A stretch of DNA of 64,000 nt from Limosilactobacillus reuteri (GTDB lineage Bacteria; Bacillota; Bacilli; Lactobacillales; Lactobacillaceae), in the NCBI RefSeq assembly GCF_013694365.1, contig NZ_CP059275.1, positions 930,001 to 994,000 of the forward strand, written 5' to 3'. Positions 38,867 through 48,214 of the stretch are shown here, one piece after another. Each line of letters opens with the position of its first letter. Position 1 is the first letter of the stretch. A program made the translations under genes and the position numbers. The notes below the pieces were generated by a model. The model was not told the origin of the DNA and made no database searches. It worked only from the letters and a program-made list of their open reading frames with translations.

Positions 38867-40534
38867 ATGGCAGAACAACATTTATATGATTTAATCATCG
38901 TTGGTGCTGGACCAGCGGGATTATCTGCTGGTTTATATGCTGGACGCGCAACCTTGGATACGTTGATTTTAGAAGGAGATGCTGTCGGCGGTCAGGTAAC
39001 AACGACCTCGGTGGTTTATAATTATCCAGCTGTCGAAAAAGTCGACGGTACTCAATTGATGAACCAGATGCAAAGCCAGGTCGCTAGCTTTGGGGTTGAA
39101 ATTCAACATGATGCGGTTGAAAAGTTTGATCTTACTGGTGAAGTTAAGACATTGATTGGCAAGAGTGGTCAAAAATATACTGCCCGAAGCGTAATTATTG
39201 CGACTGGTGCTAACCCTAAAAAAGTTGGTTTTCCCGGTGAAAATGAATTCCGTGGACGGGGAATTGCTTATTGCTCAACTTGTGATGGCGAACTTTTTAC
39301 CGGTCTTCAAGTCTTTGTCGTTGGTGGCGGATATGCGGCCGCTGAAGAAGCTGACTATTTGAGCCGCTTTGCCAAGCACGTTACTGTTTTAGTTCGTGGC
39401 GATCATTTTACATGTCCTGTATTGACGGCTAAGCGTGCCTTGGATAATCCTAAAGTTAGTGTGGAATACAATACTGAGGTAAAGGAAGTTAGTGGGGATG
39501 ATTACCTTACTACTGCTACCTTGGTTAATAATAAGACTGGCGAAGAGACGGTTTACCATGTCGATGATGGTGACCAGACATTTGGGATGTTCATTTATAT
39601 TGGTACGCAACCAGCAACGAAAGCATTAGCTAATATCCTTGATTTGGATGATCGGGGCTATATCATGACGGATGAAAATGGTAAGACAAACATCGATGGC
39701 GTTTACGCTGCTGGGGATGTTATCCATAAAAATCTTCGCCAGATCGTGACAGCTGCATCCGATGGGGCGGTTGCTTCTACTGCTGCAGAACGATACATTA
39801 TTTTGCAAAAGGAAAAGCAAGGTATCCCGATTCATGCAGAAACTAATAAAAAGCCTGCTAAGACCGTGGGACAGACAAGCGAACTTAGTCAACAAGAAAA
39901 CACCACGCCGCATGAAGGAAACTGGCTGCCAGCTGAGATTGACCAACAGTTACAACCAATCTTTGCCCGTTTGACTAAGGATATTAAACTCCAAGTGTTA
40001 ACCAATGGGACAGAGCTTAGCAATCAGTTAGTTAGCTTTGTTGAAGAATTTGCTTCACTTGATAAGCACCTGCAGATGGAGACTAAACCGGCGCCAGCGG
40101 ACGTAAAGTACTTACCACAATTGCGCTTGCTTGATGCGGATGGTAATGATACTGGCTTACATTATGCGGGGATTCCAACTGGTCACGAATTAAACTCCTT
40201 AGTTCTAGGTGTCTACAACGTTGCCGGTCCTGGACAAACAATTGCACCAGAAATGGTAGGACGAATTAAGAAACTTGCGCCGACTAAGATTCGGATTGGC
40301 GTTTCCTTAACTTGTCATTTCTGTCCTGATGTTGTTGCGGCTTGTCAACGGATGGCTTCTCTCAACACGGGAATTACTGCTACAATGATTGATCTACAAC
40401 ACTTCCCAGAATTACGGAAAGAAAAGAAGATCATGAGTGTTCCAGCGGCGATGATTGATGATGACCCGGTTATTTTTGGAAGTCAATCATTGGAAGAACT
40501 AGTTACGGCAGTTGAAAAACATCATCAAAATTAA
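38867..40534 (+). CDS. ahpF: AhpF-like peroxiredoxin reductase with swapped domain order
   Basis: 555 residues. The N-terminal two thirds are a thioredoxin reductase module: GAGPAGLSAGLYAG (12-25), redox pair C136-S-T-C139, NADPH motif VGGGYAAAEEADYL and the YAAGDV end. The C-terminal third (about 345-555) is thioredoxin-like with a second redox pair C483-H-F-C486. In enterobacterial AhpF the thioredoxin-like part is N-terminal, so the order is reversed. Adjacent ahpC is the likely partner for peroxide reduction. Confidence 0.87.
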   Translation: MAEQHLYDLIIVGAGPAGLSAGLYAGRATLDTLILEGDAVGGQVTTTSVVYNYPAVEKVDGTQLMNQMQSQVASFGVEIQHDAVEKFDLTGEVKTLIGKSGQKYTARSVIIATGANPKKVGFPGENEFRGRGIAYCSTCDGELFTGLQVFVVGGGYAAAEEADYLSRFAKHVTVLVRGDHFTCPVLTAKRALDNPKVSVEYNTEVKEVSGDDYLTTATLVNNKTGEETVYHVDDGDQTFGMFIYIGTQPATKALANILDLDDRGYIMTDENGKTNIDGVYAAGDVIHKNLRQIVTAASDGAVASTAAERYIILQKEKQGIPIHAETNKKPAKTVGQTSELSQQENTTPHEGNWLPAEIDQQLQPIFARLTKDIKLQVLTNGTELSNQLVSFVEEFASLDKHLQMETKPAPADVKYLPQLRLLDADGNDTGLHYAGIPTGHELNSLVLGVYNVAGPGQTIAPEMVGRIKKLAPTKIRIGVSLTCHFCPDVVAACQRMASLNTGITATMIDLQHFPELRKEKKIMSVPAAMIDDDPVIFGSQSLEELVTAVEKHHQN

Positions 40535-41098
40535 ATGAACTTTTTAGGACATGAAATTGAAGATTTTAAGGTAAATGCTTATCATGACGGTGAAACAACC
40601 GAAGTATCCAAGAAGGATGTTTTAGGTAAGTGGAGTATTTTCTTCTTCTACCCAGCTGACTTCTCATTTGTTTGTCCAACTGAATTGGAAGCTTTACAAG
40701 ATAAGTACGAAGACTTCAAGAAAGCAAACGCTGAGATTTACTCTGTTTCTGAGGATACCGAATTTGTCCACAAGGCATGGGCTCAGGCTTCTGACAAGAT
40801 TGGCAAGATCAAATATCCAATGCTTGCTGACCCAGCTGGTAAGTTAGCCCGGATGTTCGATGTTCTTGACGAAGACGCTGGTCAAGCATACCGGGGAGTC
40901 TTCATTGTTGATCCTGATGGTATTATCCAATCCTACACAATTAATAATATGGGAATTGGTCGGAGTGCTGATGAGATCTTACGGACACTTCAAGCTGCTC
41001 AATTTGTTCGTGAACATGGTGACCGGGTCTGCCCAGCGAACTGGAAGCCAGGCCAAGATTCAATTAAGCCAAGTCTTGATCTAGTTGGTAAGCTTTAA
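40535..41098 (+). CDS. ahpC: Alkyl hydroperoxide reductase C (typical 2-Cys peroxiredoxin)
   Basis: 187 residues. Peroxidatic Cys in FSFVCPTELEAL (about 47), resolving Cys in DRVCPANWKPG (about 166), and YSVSEDTEFVHKAW. It reduces H2O2 and organic peroxides and is re-reduced by the AhpF-like neighbour. Confidence 0.96.
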   Translation: MNFLGHEIEDFKVNAYHDGETTEVSKKDVLGKWSIFFFYPADFSFVCPTELEALQDKYEDFKKANAEIYSVSEDTEFVHKAWAQASDKIGKIKYPMLADPAGKLARMFDVLDEDAGQAYRGVFIVDPDGIIQSYTINNMGIGRSADEILRTLQAAQFVREHGDRVCPANWKPGQDSIKPSLDLVGKL

Positions 41099-41980
41099 AT
41101 GTATCAAAGTGTTAAAGATTTAGTGCGAACTGCAGAAATTCAGCAAAAAGCATTGTCCGAACTAGTGATTGAGGCAGAATGTCATGAATCTGGTAGCAAT
41201 CGAAAAGAAGTTTGGCAACGGATGCGATCAAACTTACTGACGATGCGAGCCGCAATTAAACAAGGTGAAAATGAGCTGGGAGTTCGGTCAAAAACTGGTT
41301 TAACTGGAGGCGAAGCGATTAAGCTGAAAAAATATCGTGCAAAAGGAAAGACCCTCTCTGGTGATGTTATGATGGCTGCCGTGGAAAATGCGATCGCAAC
41401 TAACGAGGTTAACGCAGCAATGGGAGTCATCTGCGCAACCCCGACTGCCGGTTCATCCGGGACTCTTCCTGGCGCTCTTTTTATGTTAGAACAACGATTA
41501 GGCCTTAGTGAAGATCAGATGATTCGCTTCTTATTTACTGCTGGTGGGTTGGGCTTAATTATTGCCAATCATGCGGGAATTGCTGGCGCGACAGGCGGCT
41601 GCCAAGAAGAAGTTGGTTCAGCATCGGCAATGGCTGCCGCGGCGGCTGTTGAAGCAGCGGGTGGTAGTCCAGAACAAAGCAGTCAAGCATTGGCAATTGC
41701 TCTTAGTAACTTGTTAGGCTTGGTATGTGACCCGATTGCCGGTTTGGTAGAAATCCCTTGTGTTAAAAGAAATGCGATTGGAGCTGGAAACGCGTTAATT
41801 GCAGCTGATATGGCACTCGCTGGTTGTACGAGTATGATTCCGGCCGATGAATGTATTTCTGCTCTTGATAAGGTTGGCCGGTCAATGTCAGTTGATTTAC
41901 GGGAAACAGGCCTCGGTGGACTGGCTGGAACCCCAACTGGACAGGCGATTAAGACGAAAATCTTCGGCAAGGAAATTTGA
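41099..41980 (+). CDS. sdaAA: L-serine dehydratase, alpha subunit
   Basis: Iron-sulfur enzyme subunit turning L-serine to pyruvate and ammonia. 293 residues with CATPTAGSSGTLPG, GATGGCQEEVGSASAMA and VCDPIAGLVEIPC, the family blocks containing the cluster cysteines. Paired with sdaAB listed after it. Confidence 0.95.
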   Translation: MYQSVKDLVRTAEIQQKALSELVIEAECHESGSNRKEVWQRMRSNLLTMRAAIKQGENELGVRSKTGLTGGEAIKLKKYRAKGKTLSGDVMMAAVENAIATNEVNAAMGVICATPTAGSSGTLPGALFMLEQRLGLSEDQMIRFLFTAGGLGLIIANHAGIAGATGGCQEEVGSASAMAAAAAVEAAGGSPEQSSQALAIALSNLLGLVCDPIAGLVEIPCVKRNAIGAGNALIAADMALAGCTSMIPADECISALDKVGRSMSVDLRETGLGGLAGTPTGQAIKTKIFGKEI

Positions 41981-42643
41981 ATGAAAAATAACTATAAAAG
42001 TGTTTTTGACATTATTGGACCAGTAATGATTGGTCCTTCTAGTTCGCATACTGCAGGGGCGGTCAAGATTGGTCGAGTCGCAAATAAACTTTTTGGCACG
42101 GTTCCACCTAAAGTAACCGTTCACTATTATGGATCTTTTGCTCGGACGCATCGTGGTCATGGAACAGACTATGCAATTGCGGCGGGATTGCTAGGATTTG
42201 CGCCAGACGATTCACGAGTTCCATCGGCGCCAATGATTGCTCGCCAAGGAGGAATGGACCTTCGCTTTGTTGAAGAAGAGGGTGAAAGCCCGATTCACCA
42301 TCCTAACACAGCCATCCTTCAAATGACTGGTGATAAGACGAGGGTAACGGTTGCTGGTTGTTCGATCGGTGGCGGGATAATTGAAATTAGGGCTATTAGC
42401 CTTGATGGTGTTGATATTTTACCAGCGGGTCCCTTACCAATTGTTATCTTTCGCGATTATAGTAAACAGATGGCCAATGCACTGGCGATCAATACTGATT
42501 TGGAAGAAAAAGCACCATTTACCCGGCGACAAGTATTACGGGCAGATGATTGTGATATTTATGTTTACGATATTAAAAAACCGATGCAGCCAGCGACGAT
42601 TGCTTATTTTGAAAAGAAGTACCCGGCTGCAATTTGTCTTTAG
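41981..42643 (+). CDS. sdaAB: L-serine dehydratase, beta subunit
   Basis: 220 residues. SVFDIIGPVMIGPSSSHTAG at the N-terminus and HGTDYAIAAGLLGF are diagnostic; an ACT-like regulatory end follows. Works as a complex with SdaAA. Confidence 0.95.
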   Translation: MKNNYKSVFDIIGPVMIGPSSSHTAGAVKIGRVANKLFGTVPPKVTVHYYGSFARTHRGHGTDYAIAAGLLGFAPDDSRVPSAPMIARQGGMDLRFVEEEGESPIHHPNTAILQMTGDKTRVTVAGCSIGGGIIEIRAISLDGVDILPAGPLPIVIFRDYSKQMANALAINTDLEEKAPFTRRQVLRADDCDIYVYDIKKPMQPATIAYFEKKYPAAICL

Positions 42644-42871
42644 ATGAACGAAGCTGCTCAGCAACGGGCAGCCCGGGCTAAAAAGGCAATGGCAGCCCGA
42701 AAAGAGGCTGAAAAAGAGCGGCAAAAGCGGGAGGCAATTCTCGCCAAGCAAAAAGCACTTGCTGAAAAGGCTGCCAAAGAAGATCGAAAAGCAGAAAAGA
42801 AACCGAAGAAAAAATCTGGTGGTCATTGCGGCTTCTGGTCATTTCTTGACTTTCATAAAAAGAAAAAGTAA
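42644..42871 (+). CDS. Hypothetical Ala/Lys/Glu-rich protein, 75 aa
   Basis: Nearly one continuous charged helix (residues 1-58), ending in GHCGFWSFLDFHKKKK. Low complexity; function unknown. Could bind nucleic acid or membrane through its basic end. Confidence 0.5.
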   Translation: MNEAAQQRAARAKKAMAARKEAEKERQKREAILAKQKALAEKAAKEDRKAEKKPKKKSGGHCGFWSFLDFHKKKK

Positions 42872-43336
42872 ATGAACGAAAAAGTAGTTTTTGATCAACT
42901 AAGTAAAGATGTAGCTGATCAAGTACGTGTAAGGCAAACATATAAATACTTTAATGGGACTGATCGTTCTAAGGGTCTTTATGATGAAGCCATTAGAATG
43001 GGGGAGGATGTCCTTCAAGAGCATAAAGAGGGATATAATGAACCACAAGCAATGGTCGACCTTGTTGATCAAGCGATTTATAATTCGCGAAAAGCATTAA
43101 ATGGTCAGCAAACGGATAAGCATTCGTTGAAGATGCAGTTATCACGAGCAGGTCAGTTCTTACGGAGCCAGGAGTTTGCTGGTTTACCTATTAAGACACA
43201 ACAATACTGGGAACGTGAGATTACGGCAGCCCGTAATATTGAAGTGGCTTCAAATACTGATCAAGCCTTAGCCAATAAGACAGCTATTAAGGTGGCAACA
43301 ATGTTTGATACAATGGAACAGATGCGGCACAATTAA
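42872..43336 (+). CDS. Hypothetical helical protein, 154 aa
   Basis: Soluble, helical, no motif recognised. Contains ADQVRVRQTYKYFNGTDRSKGLYD near the N-terminus. Codon use is like the surrounding core genes. Confidence 0.55.
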   Translation: MNEKVVFDQLSKDVADQVRVRQTYKYFNGTDRSKGLYDEAIRMGEDVLQEHKEGYNEPQAMVDLVDQAIYNSRKALNGQQTDKHSLKMQLSRAGQFLRSQEFAGLPIKTQQYWEREITAARNIEVASNTDQALANKTAIKVATMFDTMEQMRHN

Positions 43337-44497
43337 ATGAACAAGGTCATTAAAGGGATCAAACTTCGCTTGTACCCTAACCAATCCCAACGGGATCAGT
43401 TATGGCAAATGTTTGGTAATGACCGCTTCGTTTGGAACCAAATGCTCAGTATGGCTAAGGAGCGTTACCAAAACAATCCCAGTAGCCACTTCGTCAATGA
43501 GTATGGTATGAACTACCTCTTGAAACAGCTCAAGCGTGAATATCCCTTTCTCAAGGAAAGTGATTCCACCAGTTTCCTAGTGGTGAACCATAATCTTACC
43601 GAGGCCTTTAAACGATTGTTTAAGCACCAAGGTGGCTATCCCCGCTTTAAGAGCCGCCATGTGGCCTATCAGGCCTACACTGGCCGATCAACGTGCAAGG
43701 TACTTGCCAAGCGGCGGTTACAATTACCAAAACTCGGAAGTATACGCACGAGTAAAACGACTCTTATTGGTGAGGCCAAAATTAAGCGTTATACGGTCAG
43801 TTATGACCCGACGGGTCGTTACTACCTCTCCCTGCAAGTTGAAACAACCGTTGAACGGTTACCGAAAACGGGGCAAATGGTCGGGCTTGATGTAGGCCTG
43901 GCCGACCTTGCGATTAGTTCTGATGGTGTCAAGTACGGTACCTTCAACGCTAAATTGTTAGAACATCAAGTAACGAAGTGGCAAAGTAAATTCAGCAAGC
44001 GGCGCCACCGGGCAACCGTTGCCGTTCGCCAATGGAATCACAACCACCAAGATACCAAGTTAGCACTCAATGATTATCAGAACTGGCAACGCGCCCGACT
44101 TGTTAAAGCCCATTATCAACAACGAATTGCCAACAAGCGCAAGGATTACCTCCACAAGCTAACGACGGCTCTAGTTAAGCAGTACGACGTGATTGTTATT
44201 GAGGATTTGAAAGCCAAGAATCTCCAAAAGAATCACCACTTAGCGAAGTCGATCGCTAACGCTAGTTGGTATCAGTTCCGGACGATGCTGGAATACAAGT
44301 GTGCTTGGTATGGCAAACAACTAGTCTTGGTGAAACCAAACTATACCAGTCAAATCTGTTCGCATTGTGGCTTTAACAGTGGCAAGAAGCCACTTGAAGT
44401 TCGCGAATGGACTTGTCCAAAGTGTGGCGTTCACCACGACCGAGATGTTAATGCGGCAGTTAACATCTTGCAAAAAGGATTAAAAGCCGTTGGCTAG
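43337..44497 (+). CDS. tnpB: IS200/IS605-family TnpB (RNA-guided nuclease)
   Basis: 386 residues, complete. RuvC-like catalytic residues D185 (GLDVGLAD), E289 ([10 protein letters not shown]) and D370 ([10 protein letters not shown]), with a zinc finger CSHC...CPKC between the last two. N-terminal [10 protein letters not shown] and [12 protein letters not shown] are typical. TnpB cuts DNA guided by an omega RNA from the element's right end and aids element retention. The start ATGA probably overlaps the stop of tnpA natively (GGAGGTGGAACTAGAATGA), so the true order is tnpA then tnpB. The right end and its omega RNA are not in this window. Confidence 0.94.
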   Translation: MNKVIKGIKLRLYPNQSQRDQLWQMFGNDRFVWNQMLSMAKERYQNNPSSHFVNEYGMNYLLKQLKREYPFLKESDSTSFLVVNHNLTEAFKRLFKHQGGYPRFKSRHVAYQAYTGRSTCKVLAKRRLQLPKLGSIRTSKTTLIGEAKIKRYTVSYDPTGRYYLSLQVETTVERLPKTGQMVGLDVGLADLAISSDGVKYGTFNAKLLEHQVTKWQSKFSKRRHRATVAVRQWNHNHQDTKLALNDYQNWQRARLVKAHYQQRIANKRKDYLHKLTTALVKQYDVIVIEDLKAKNLQKNHHLAKSIANASWYQFRTMLEYKCAWYGKQLVLVKPNYTSQICSHCGFNSGKKPLEVREWTCPKCGVHHDRDVNAAVNILQKGLKAVG

Positions 44498-44566
44498 ATG
44501 AATTGCCCCCTTTTTTACGCCCGACGGGCGTATATGGGAAACGTGAATTATGGTATAATCGTTGGT
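44498..44566 (+). mobile_element. IS200/IS605 left-end segment with hairpin
   Basis: Contains the near-perfect hairpin ACGCCCGACGGGCGT at 44517-44531, the kind of subterminal structure recognised by TnpA in single-stranded transposition, preceded by a T run. It reads open in frame with tnpA but has no ribosome site and an unlikely coding sequence, so I treat it as the untranslated left end. Confidence 0.65.
44551..44559 (+). promoter_or_regulatory. Extended -10 promoter of tnpA
   Basis: TGGTATAAT, a perfect extended -10 box. No good -35 is seen at 17 bases. Transcription would begin about 44566, at or next to the tnpA ATG (44567), so the message may be leaderless. Confidence 0.5.
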
Positions 44567-45004
44567 ATGAAAGATACAAACAGACTTACATATGGCCGAA
44601 CATTGGTCTACAACCTTAATTACCACATTATTTGGGGAACCAAATACCGAAACAAAGTCCTTACCGGTCGGGTCGAGATCGCCTTCAAACGGATTATCCA
44701 TGAGATCGCCGCTAAATATGGCTTTGAAATTGCCCACATGGAAATTGGAAAGGACGACCATGTGCACTTGTTAGTTAGTGCACCACCCAAATTATCGGTG
44801 ACGAATATTGTTCGTTGGCTGAAAGGCGGTACTGCCTATCAGCTATTTCGGGAATGTCCGGAATTACAGCGAAGCTATTGGAAAAAGGAGGGCCGTCACT
44901 TGTGGTCGCCCAGTTACTATGTTGAAAGTATTGGGGCCGTTAATGAACAAGCCGTTGCCAAGTACATTGATGATCAACGGAAAAAGGAGGTGGAACTAGA
45001 ATGA
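44567..45004 (+). CDS. tnpA: IS200/IS605-family TnpA (Y1 HUH transposase)
   Basis: 145 residues from ATG 44567. HUH motif HVHLLVSAPP with its two His, and the nucleophile Tyr in SPSYYVESIGAVNEQAVAKYI. TnpA excises and inserts single-stranded DNA at its subterminal hairpins. The longer frame from 44498 is rejected because its extra residues come from the left-end hairpin. The gene ends with a ribosome site and ATGA shared with tnpB. Confidence 0.92.
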   Translation: MKDTNRLTYGRTLVYNLNYHIIWGTKYRNKVLTGRVEIAFKRIIHEIAAKYGFEIAHMEIGKDDHVHLLVSAPPKLSVTNIVRWLKGGTAYQLFRECPELQRSYWKKEGRHLWSPSYYVESIGAVNEQAVAKYIDDQRKKEVELE

Positions 45005-45166
45005 TTTTCAACAGCCTCTTTAATCTATACGAACATTATTTAAGATATCGTGGAAATTAACCACAAGGCTCAAGTCTAAGTCCGAACGATAATCAGCCCG
45101 TGCCGTGCTAATCACCGTTCTATCCTTAGCCCACCGCCTTGTCGAGAAGGTTAATTCCCACTCACT
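45005..45166. ncRNA. Structured noncoding element, long interrupted hairpin
   Basis: Stem arms pair over most of 45050-45161: GTGG/CCAC (45050-53/45158-61), AATTAACC/GGTTAATT (45055-62/45149-56), ACAAGGC/GCCTTGT (45063-69/45136-42), CTAAG/CTTAG (45076-80/45125-29), GAACG/CGTTC (45084-88/45116-20) and a short inner stem. Small unpaired bulges separate the arms. About 29 pairs in register cannot be chance. There is no ribosome site before rpsN, so this is a separate feature, not its leader. A 6S-like RNA is one candidate; strand and family are not settled. Confidence 0.5.
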
Positions 45167-45436
45167 ATGGCAAAAAAGTCAAAGATTGCTAAATTACATC
45201 ACCAAGAAGCTTTAGTAAAGAAATACGCTGAAAAGCGCAAAGAATTAAAGGCGAAGGGCGACTACATCGGTTTATCCAAACTTCCTCGTAACTCTAGTGC
45301 GGTTCGTCTTCACAATCGTGATCGTTACGATGGCCGACCACATGCTTACATGCGTAAGTTTGGAATGTCACGGATTAAGTTCCGTGAACTAGCACACAAG
45401 GGTCAAATCCCTGGTGTTCGTAAGGCTAGTTGGTAA
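45167..45436 (+). CDS. rpsN: 30S ribosomal protein S14, zinc-free type
   Basis: 89 residues. [17 protein letters not shown] start and [26 protein letters not shown] end identify S14. The CxxC pairs of the short zinc-binding form are absent, so this is the longer C-minus paralog, often used under zinc limitation (Zur control in bacilli). The native promoter is not in the window. Confidence 0.95.
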   Translation: MAKKSKIAKLHHQEALVKKYAEKRKELKAKGDYIGLSKLPRNSSAVRLHNRDRYDGRPHAYMRKFGMSRIKFRELAHKGQIPGVRKASW

Positions 45437-46288
45437 GTGAAAAAGAGGATCGCAGTCTTTTCAGATACGCACGGAAATCTAACAGCGTTGCAGGCAATGT
45501 ATCGCGATAGCATAGCGCAACATGTTGATGAATATTGGTTTATTGGTGATTTACTGATGCCAGGCCCAAGTGTAAAACCAATTTGGGAGATTTTGCAAGA
45601 AATGAAGCCAACAGTAATTGTACGAGGAAACTGGGATGACCTAGTTGTTCGTGGCGCTCGCGGGATGATGGATATGGAGCGTCCTTCCCACATTTACTTT
45701 GCACGGTTAGCCCAGTATGTTGCGGAACATGCCCCTGACGGAATGATTGATGAAATTGCAAGTTGGCCGATGCACGTGACGAAACGCGTGGGTCTCCTTA
45801 ATTTTGGCATCTCCCATAATTTGCCGTGGCTTAATATGGGTCAAGACCTTTTTCCCACGCAAGTTAGTGAAAATTTTGATAAGCTGTTTAATGTCGCTGG
45901 CGAACCAGTTGATATTGCAATTTATGCCCATGTTCACCATGACCTTTTGCGGTATGGGAGTGATGAACGCATGGTTTTAAATCCCGGAGCAGTCGGCGAG
46001 CCATTCAACCACTGGCAACCTCTCCAGCGTGATTTGCGAGCCCACTATCTAATTTTGGAAGTAGACGATATTGGTTTAGCTGAAACTAGCTTCCGTCATA
46101 TTGGATATAGTCGCGATCAGGAAAAACAAATTGCCGATAAGAGTGATTTGCCATACCGTGACCTTTACAAGAAGATGATGGTGACGGGACGGGCTTATAC
46201 CCATGATGATGAACTTTTAACTGAATATAATAATCAATACAATTATGCTGACGAATACCGTAAATACGCGAAAAAATTAAATGGTTAA
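45437..46288 (+). CDS. Metallophosphoesterase, YfcE/calcineurin type
   Basis: GTG start, 283 residues. Metal motifs FSDTHGN (8-14), GDLL, GNWDD and HVHHD are present in the usual order. The C-terminal extension after about 215 is not typical of short YfcE enzymes. Substrate unknown. Confidence 0.85.
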   Translation: MKKRIAVFSDTHGNLTALQAMYRDSIAQHVDEYWFIGDLLMPGPSVKPIWEILQEMKPTVIVRGNWDDLVVRGARGMMDMERPSHIYFARLAQYVAEHAPDGMIDEIASWPMHVTKRVGLLNFGISHNLPWLNMGQDLFPTQVSENFDKLFNVAGEPVDIAIYAHVHHDLLRYGSDERMVLNPGAVGEPFNHWQPLQRDLRAHYLILEVDDIGLAETSFRHIGYSRDQEKQIADKSDLPYRDLYKKMMVTGRAYTHDDELLTEYNNQYNYADEYRKYAKKLNG

Positions 46289-47512
46289 ATGGATTCGGAA
46301 GTCGCAAGAGGAAAATTTCCTCACGGTTGGCACCGAACTTTTTACACCCTCTGGCTCGGCGCGTTCATCACCGGGATGGGCTACTCGATGACGATGCCGT
46401 TTATCTCACTTTTTATTGCAGAATTAGGAAACTTTACGCGTTTTCAGCTCAACATTTACTCCGGACTAGCATTTGGGGTGACCTTCATTAGCCAAGCCAT
46501 TGTTTCACCGTTCTGGGGCAGTCTGGCTGATCGCAAAGGACGAAAACTGATGTGTATGCGTGCATCGGGAGTAATGGCTTGTACAATCTGTGCAATTGGA
46601 TTTGCCCAAAGTGTCTGGATGATTATTGGCATGCGGTTCCTTCAAGGAGTCTTTTCCGGCTACATTAATAACGCTACTGCTTTAATGGCTGGCGAAACAC
46701 CGCATAATAAATCAGGCTGGGTAATGTCAGCGATGACTACTGCGGGGGTGGCCGGCAATTTGGTTGGTCCTTTGCTTGGTGGTTTCCTATCAGGATTGTT
46801 TGGGTACCGAATCCCATTTTTCATCACCGGAGCACTAATGTTTTGTGTCTTTCTCAGTACGTGGTTATTGACGGTAGAACATTTTACCCCGATTAAAAAA
46901 GAAGCGATGAAGCCAATGAAAGAAATCATTCATAATCTGGATAATCCACCATTGATCTTCGTTATGTTCTTAACCACAATGATTGTTACTTCTTCTACCA
47001 TGTCAATTGATCCAATTATCAGTTTGTATGTTCGGCAATTAATGGGCGGCCACGGCAATATTGCCTTTGTCGCTGGGATTGTTGCTGCTACTCCAGGACT
47101 AGGAACATTGCTTGCCGCTTCAAAGGTTGGTCACACGATGGACCGGATTGGACCAGAAAAAGTATTACAGATTGGGATTCTCACGGCCTTTATCCTCTTT
47201 ATCCCCATGAGCATTACTAAGTCTCCATGGGCCTTGGCATTTTGGCGCTTCTTGCTTGGGTTAGCAAACGCGGCGTTAATGCCTGCTACCCAAACGGTCT
47301 TAACCCTTGACGTCCCAACCGAAGCATTCGGCCGGATCTTTAGTTACAATCAATCTTTCCAGGCTGCGGGTGCGGTGTTAGGGTCAATTCTTGGGTCATT
47401 CATTTCGGGAATTTCTAGTTATGAAATGGTCTTTGTCATTACTGGTTTGACTCTCCTGCTTAACTTTATCTTGGTGATGTTGGTTAGACCAAAGAAGCAA
47501 CTTACAGAATAA
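46289..47512 (+). CDS. MFS multidrug exporter
   Basis: 407 residues, 12 transmembrane helices. The SLADRKGRKLM motif between helices 2 and 3 is the MFS signature, and FLQGVFSGYINNATALMAGETP resembles PmrA/MdtG drug exporters of Gram-positives. Substrate unknown. Confidence 0.87.
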   Translation: MDSEVARGKFPHGWHRTFYTLWLGAFITGMGYSMTMPFISLFIAELGNFTRFQLNIYSGLAFGVTFISQAIVSPFWGSLADRKGRKLMCMRASGVMACTICAIGFAQSVWMIIGMRFLQGVFSGYINNATALMAGETPHNKSGWVMSAMTTAGVAGNLVGPLLGGFLSGLFGYRIPFFITGALMFCVFLSTWLLTVEHFTPIKKEAMKPMKEIIHNLDNPPLIFVMFLTTMIVTSSTMSIDPIISLYVRQLMGGHGNIAFVAGIVAATPGLGTLLAASKVGHTMDRIGPEKVLQIGILTAFILFIPMSITKSPWALAFWRFLLGLANAALMPATQTVLTLDVPTEAFGRIFSYNQSFQAAGAVLGSILGSFISGISSYEMVFVITGLTLLLNFILVMLVRPKKQLTE

Positions 47513-48214
47513 ATGGTTCAAACAAATAAATTATTAAATGAACACGAAGTAAATAACTTATTTTCCCGGGTTGCCCCCCGCTATGACTTATTAAACAATG
47601 TGATTAGTCTAGGAACGCAGAAAATATGGCGACACGAACTTTTTAACCAGCTTCAAATTAAGCCTACCGATAACGCCTTAGATGTTTGCTGTGGAACGGG
47701 AGACCTCACAATTGCCCTGGCTAAGCGGATCTCTGCTGGACGAGTAACCGGGCTTGATTTTAATAAAGAAATGTTGGAAATCGCTAAAGAAAAGACAAAG
47801 ATGATTGGCAACCTCTTCTTGGTACAAGGGGATGCCATGGCGTTGCCGTTTGATGACAATAGCTTTGATATCGTCACCATCGGCTTTGGCTTACGAAATG
47901 TTCCAGATGCAGATAAGGCGCTCAGCGAGATTTACCGGGTCCTCAAGCCAGGTGGGCAATTCGTTAGCTTGGAAATGTCGCAGCCGACCAATCCAATTAT
48001 TAAAGTCGGCTGGAAAGCTTACTTTACGGCCTTTCCATTGATGGCCTCATTAGCTGGTGGACATTACCGCGATTATCAATATTTAAAGAAAACCAGCCAA
48101 CAATTTGTCTCCGCCCACCAACTGGCGCGGATGATGAAGGCAGTCGGATTTAAGGAAGTCCATTACCAACCATTGAACTTTGGCGCAGCTGCATTACATT
48201 TTGGCGATAAATAG
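47513..48214 (+). CDS. menG: Demethylmenaquinone methyltransferase
   Basis: 233 residues, SAM-dependent. LDVCCGTGDLTIAL (about 55-68), FGLRNVPDADKALSE and RVLKPGGQFVSLEMSQP are diagnostic UbiE/MenG blocks. It makes menaquinone from the prenylated precursor made by MenA and HepT, encoded nearby. Confidence 0.94.
   Translation: MVQTNKLLNEHEVNNLFSRVAPRYDLLNNVISLGTQKIWRHELFNQLQIKPTDNALDVCCGTGDLTIALAKRISAGRVTGLDFNKEMLEIAKEKTKMIGNLFLVQGDAMALPFDDNSFDIVTIGFGLRNVPDADKALSEIYRVLKPGGQFVSLEMSQPTNPIIKVGWKAYFTAFPLMASLAGGHYRDYQYLKKTSQQFVSAHQLARMMKAVGFKEVHYQPLNFGAAALHFGDK

Noticed and set aside
44498..44566. N-terminal 23 residues of TnpA from ATG 44498
   Set aside because: This DNA is the IS left-end hairpin plus promoter; TnpA homologs start near MKDTN at 44567.
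45005..45166. tracrRNA of the CRISPR system
   Set aside because: No stretch complementary to the CRISPR repeat (for example GTACATCT or its complement) occurs in it.
45005..45166. Autoregulatory leader of rpsN
   Set aside because: There is no ribosome site before the rpsN ATG, so the segment is probably not natively adjacent.
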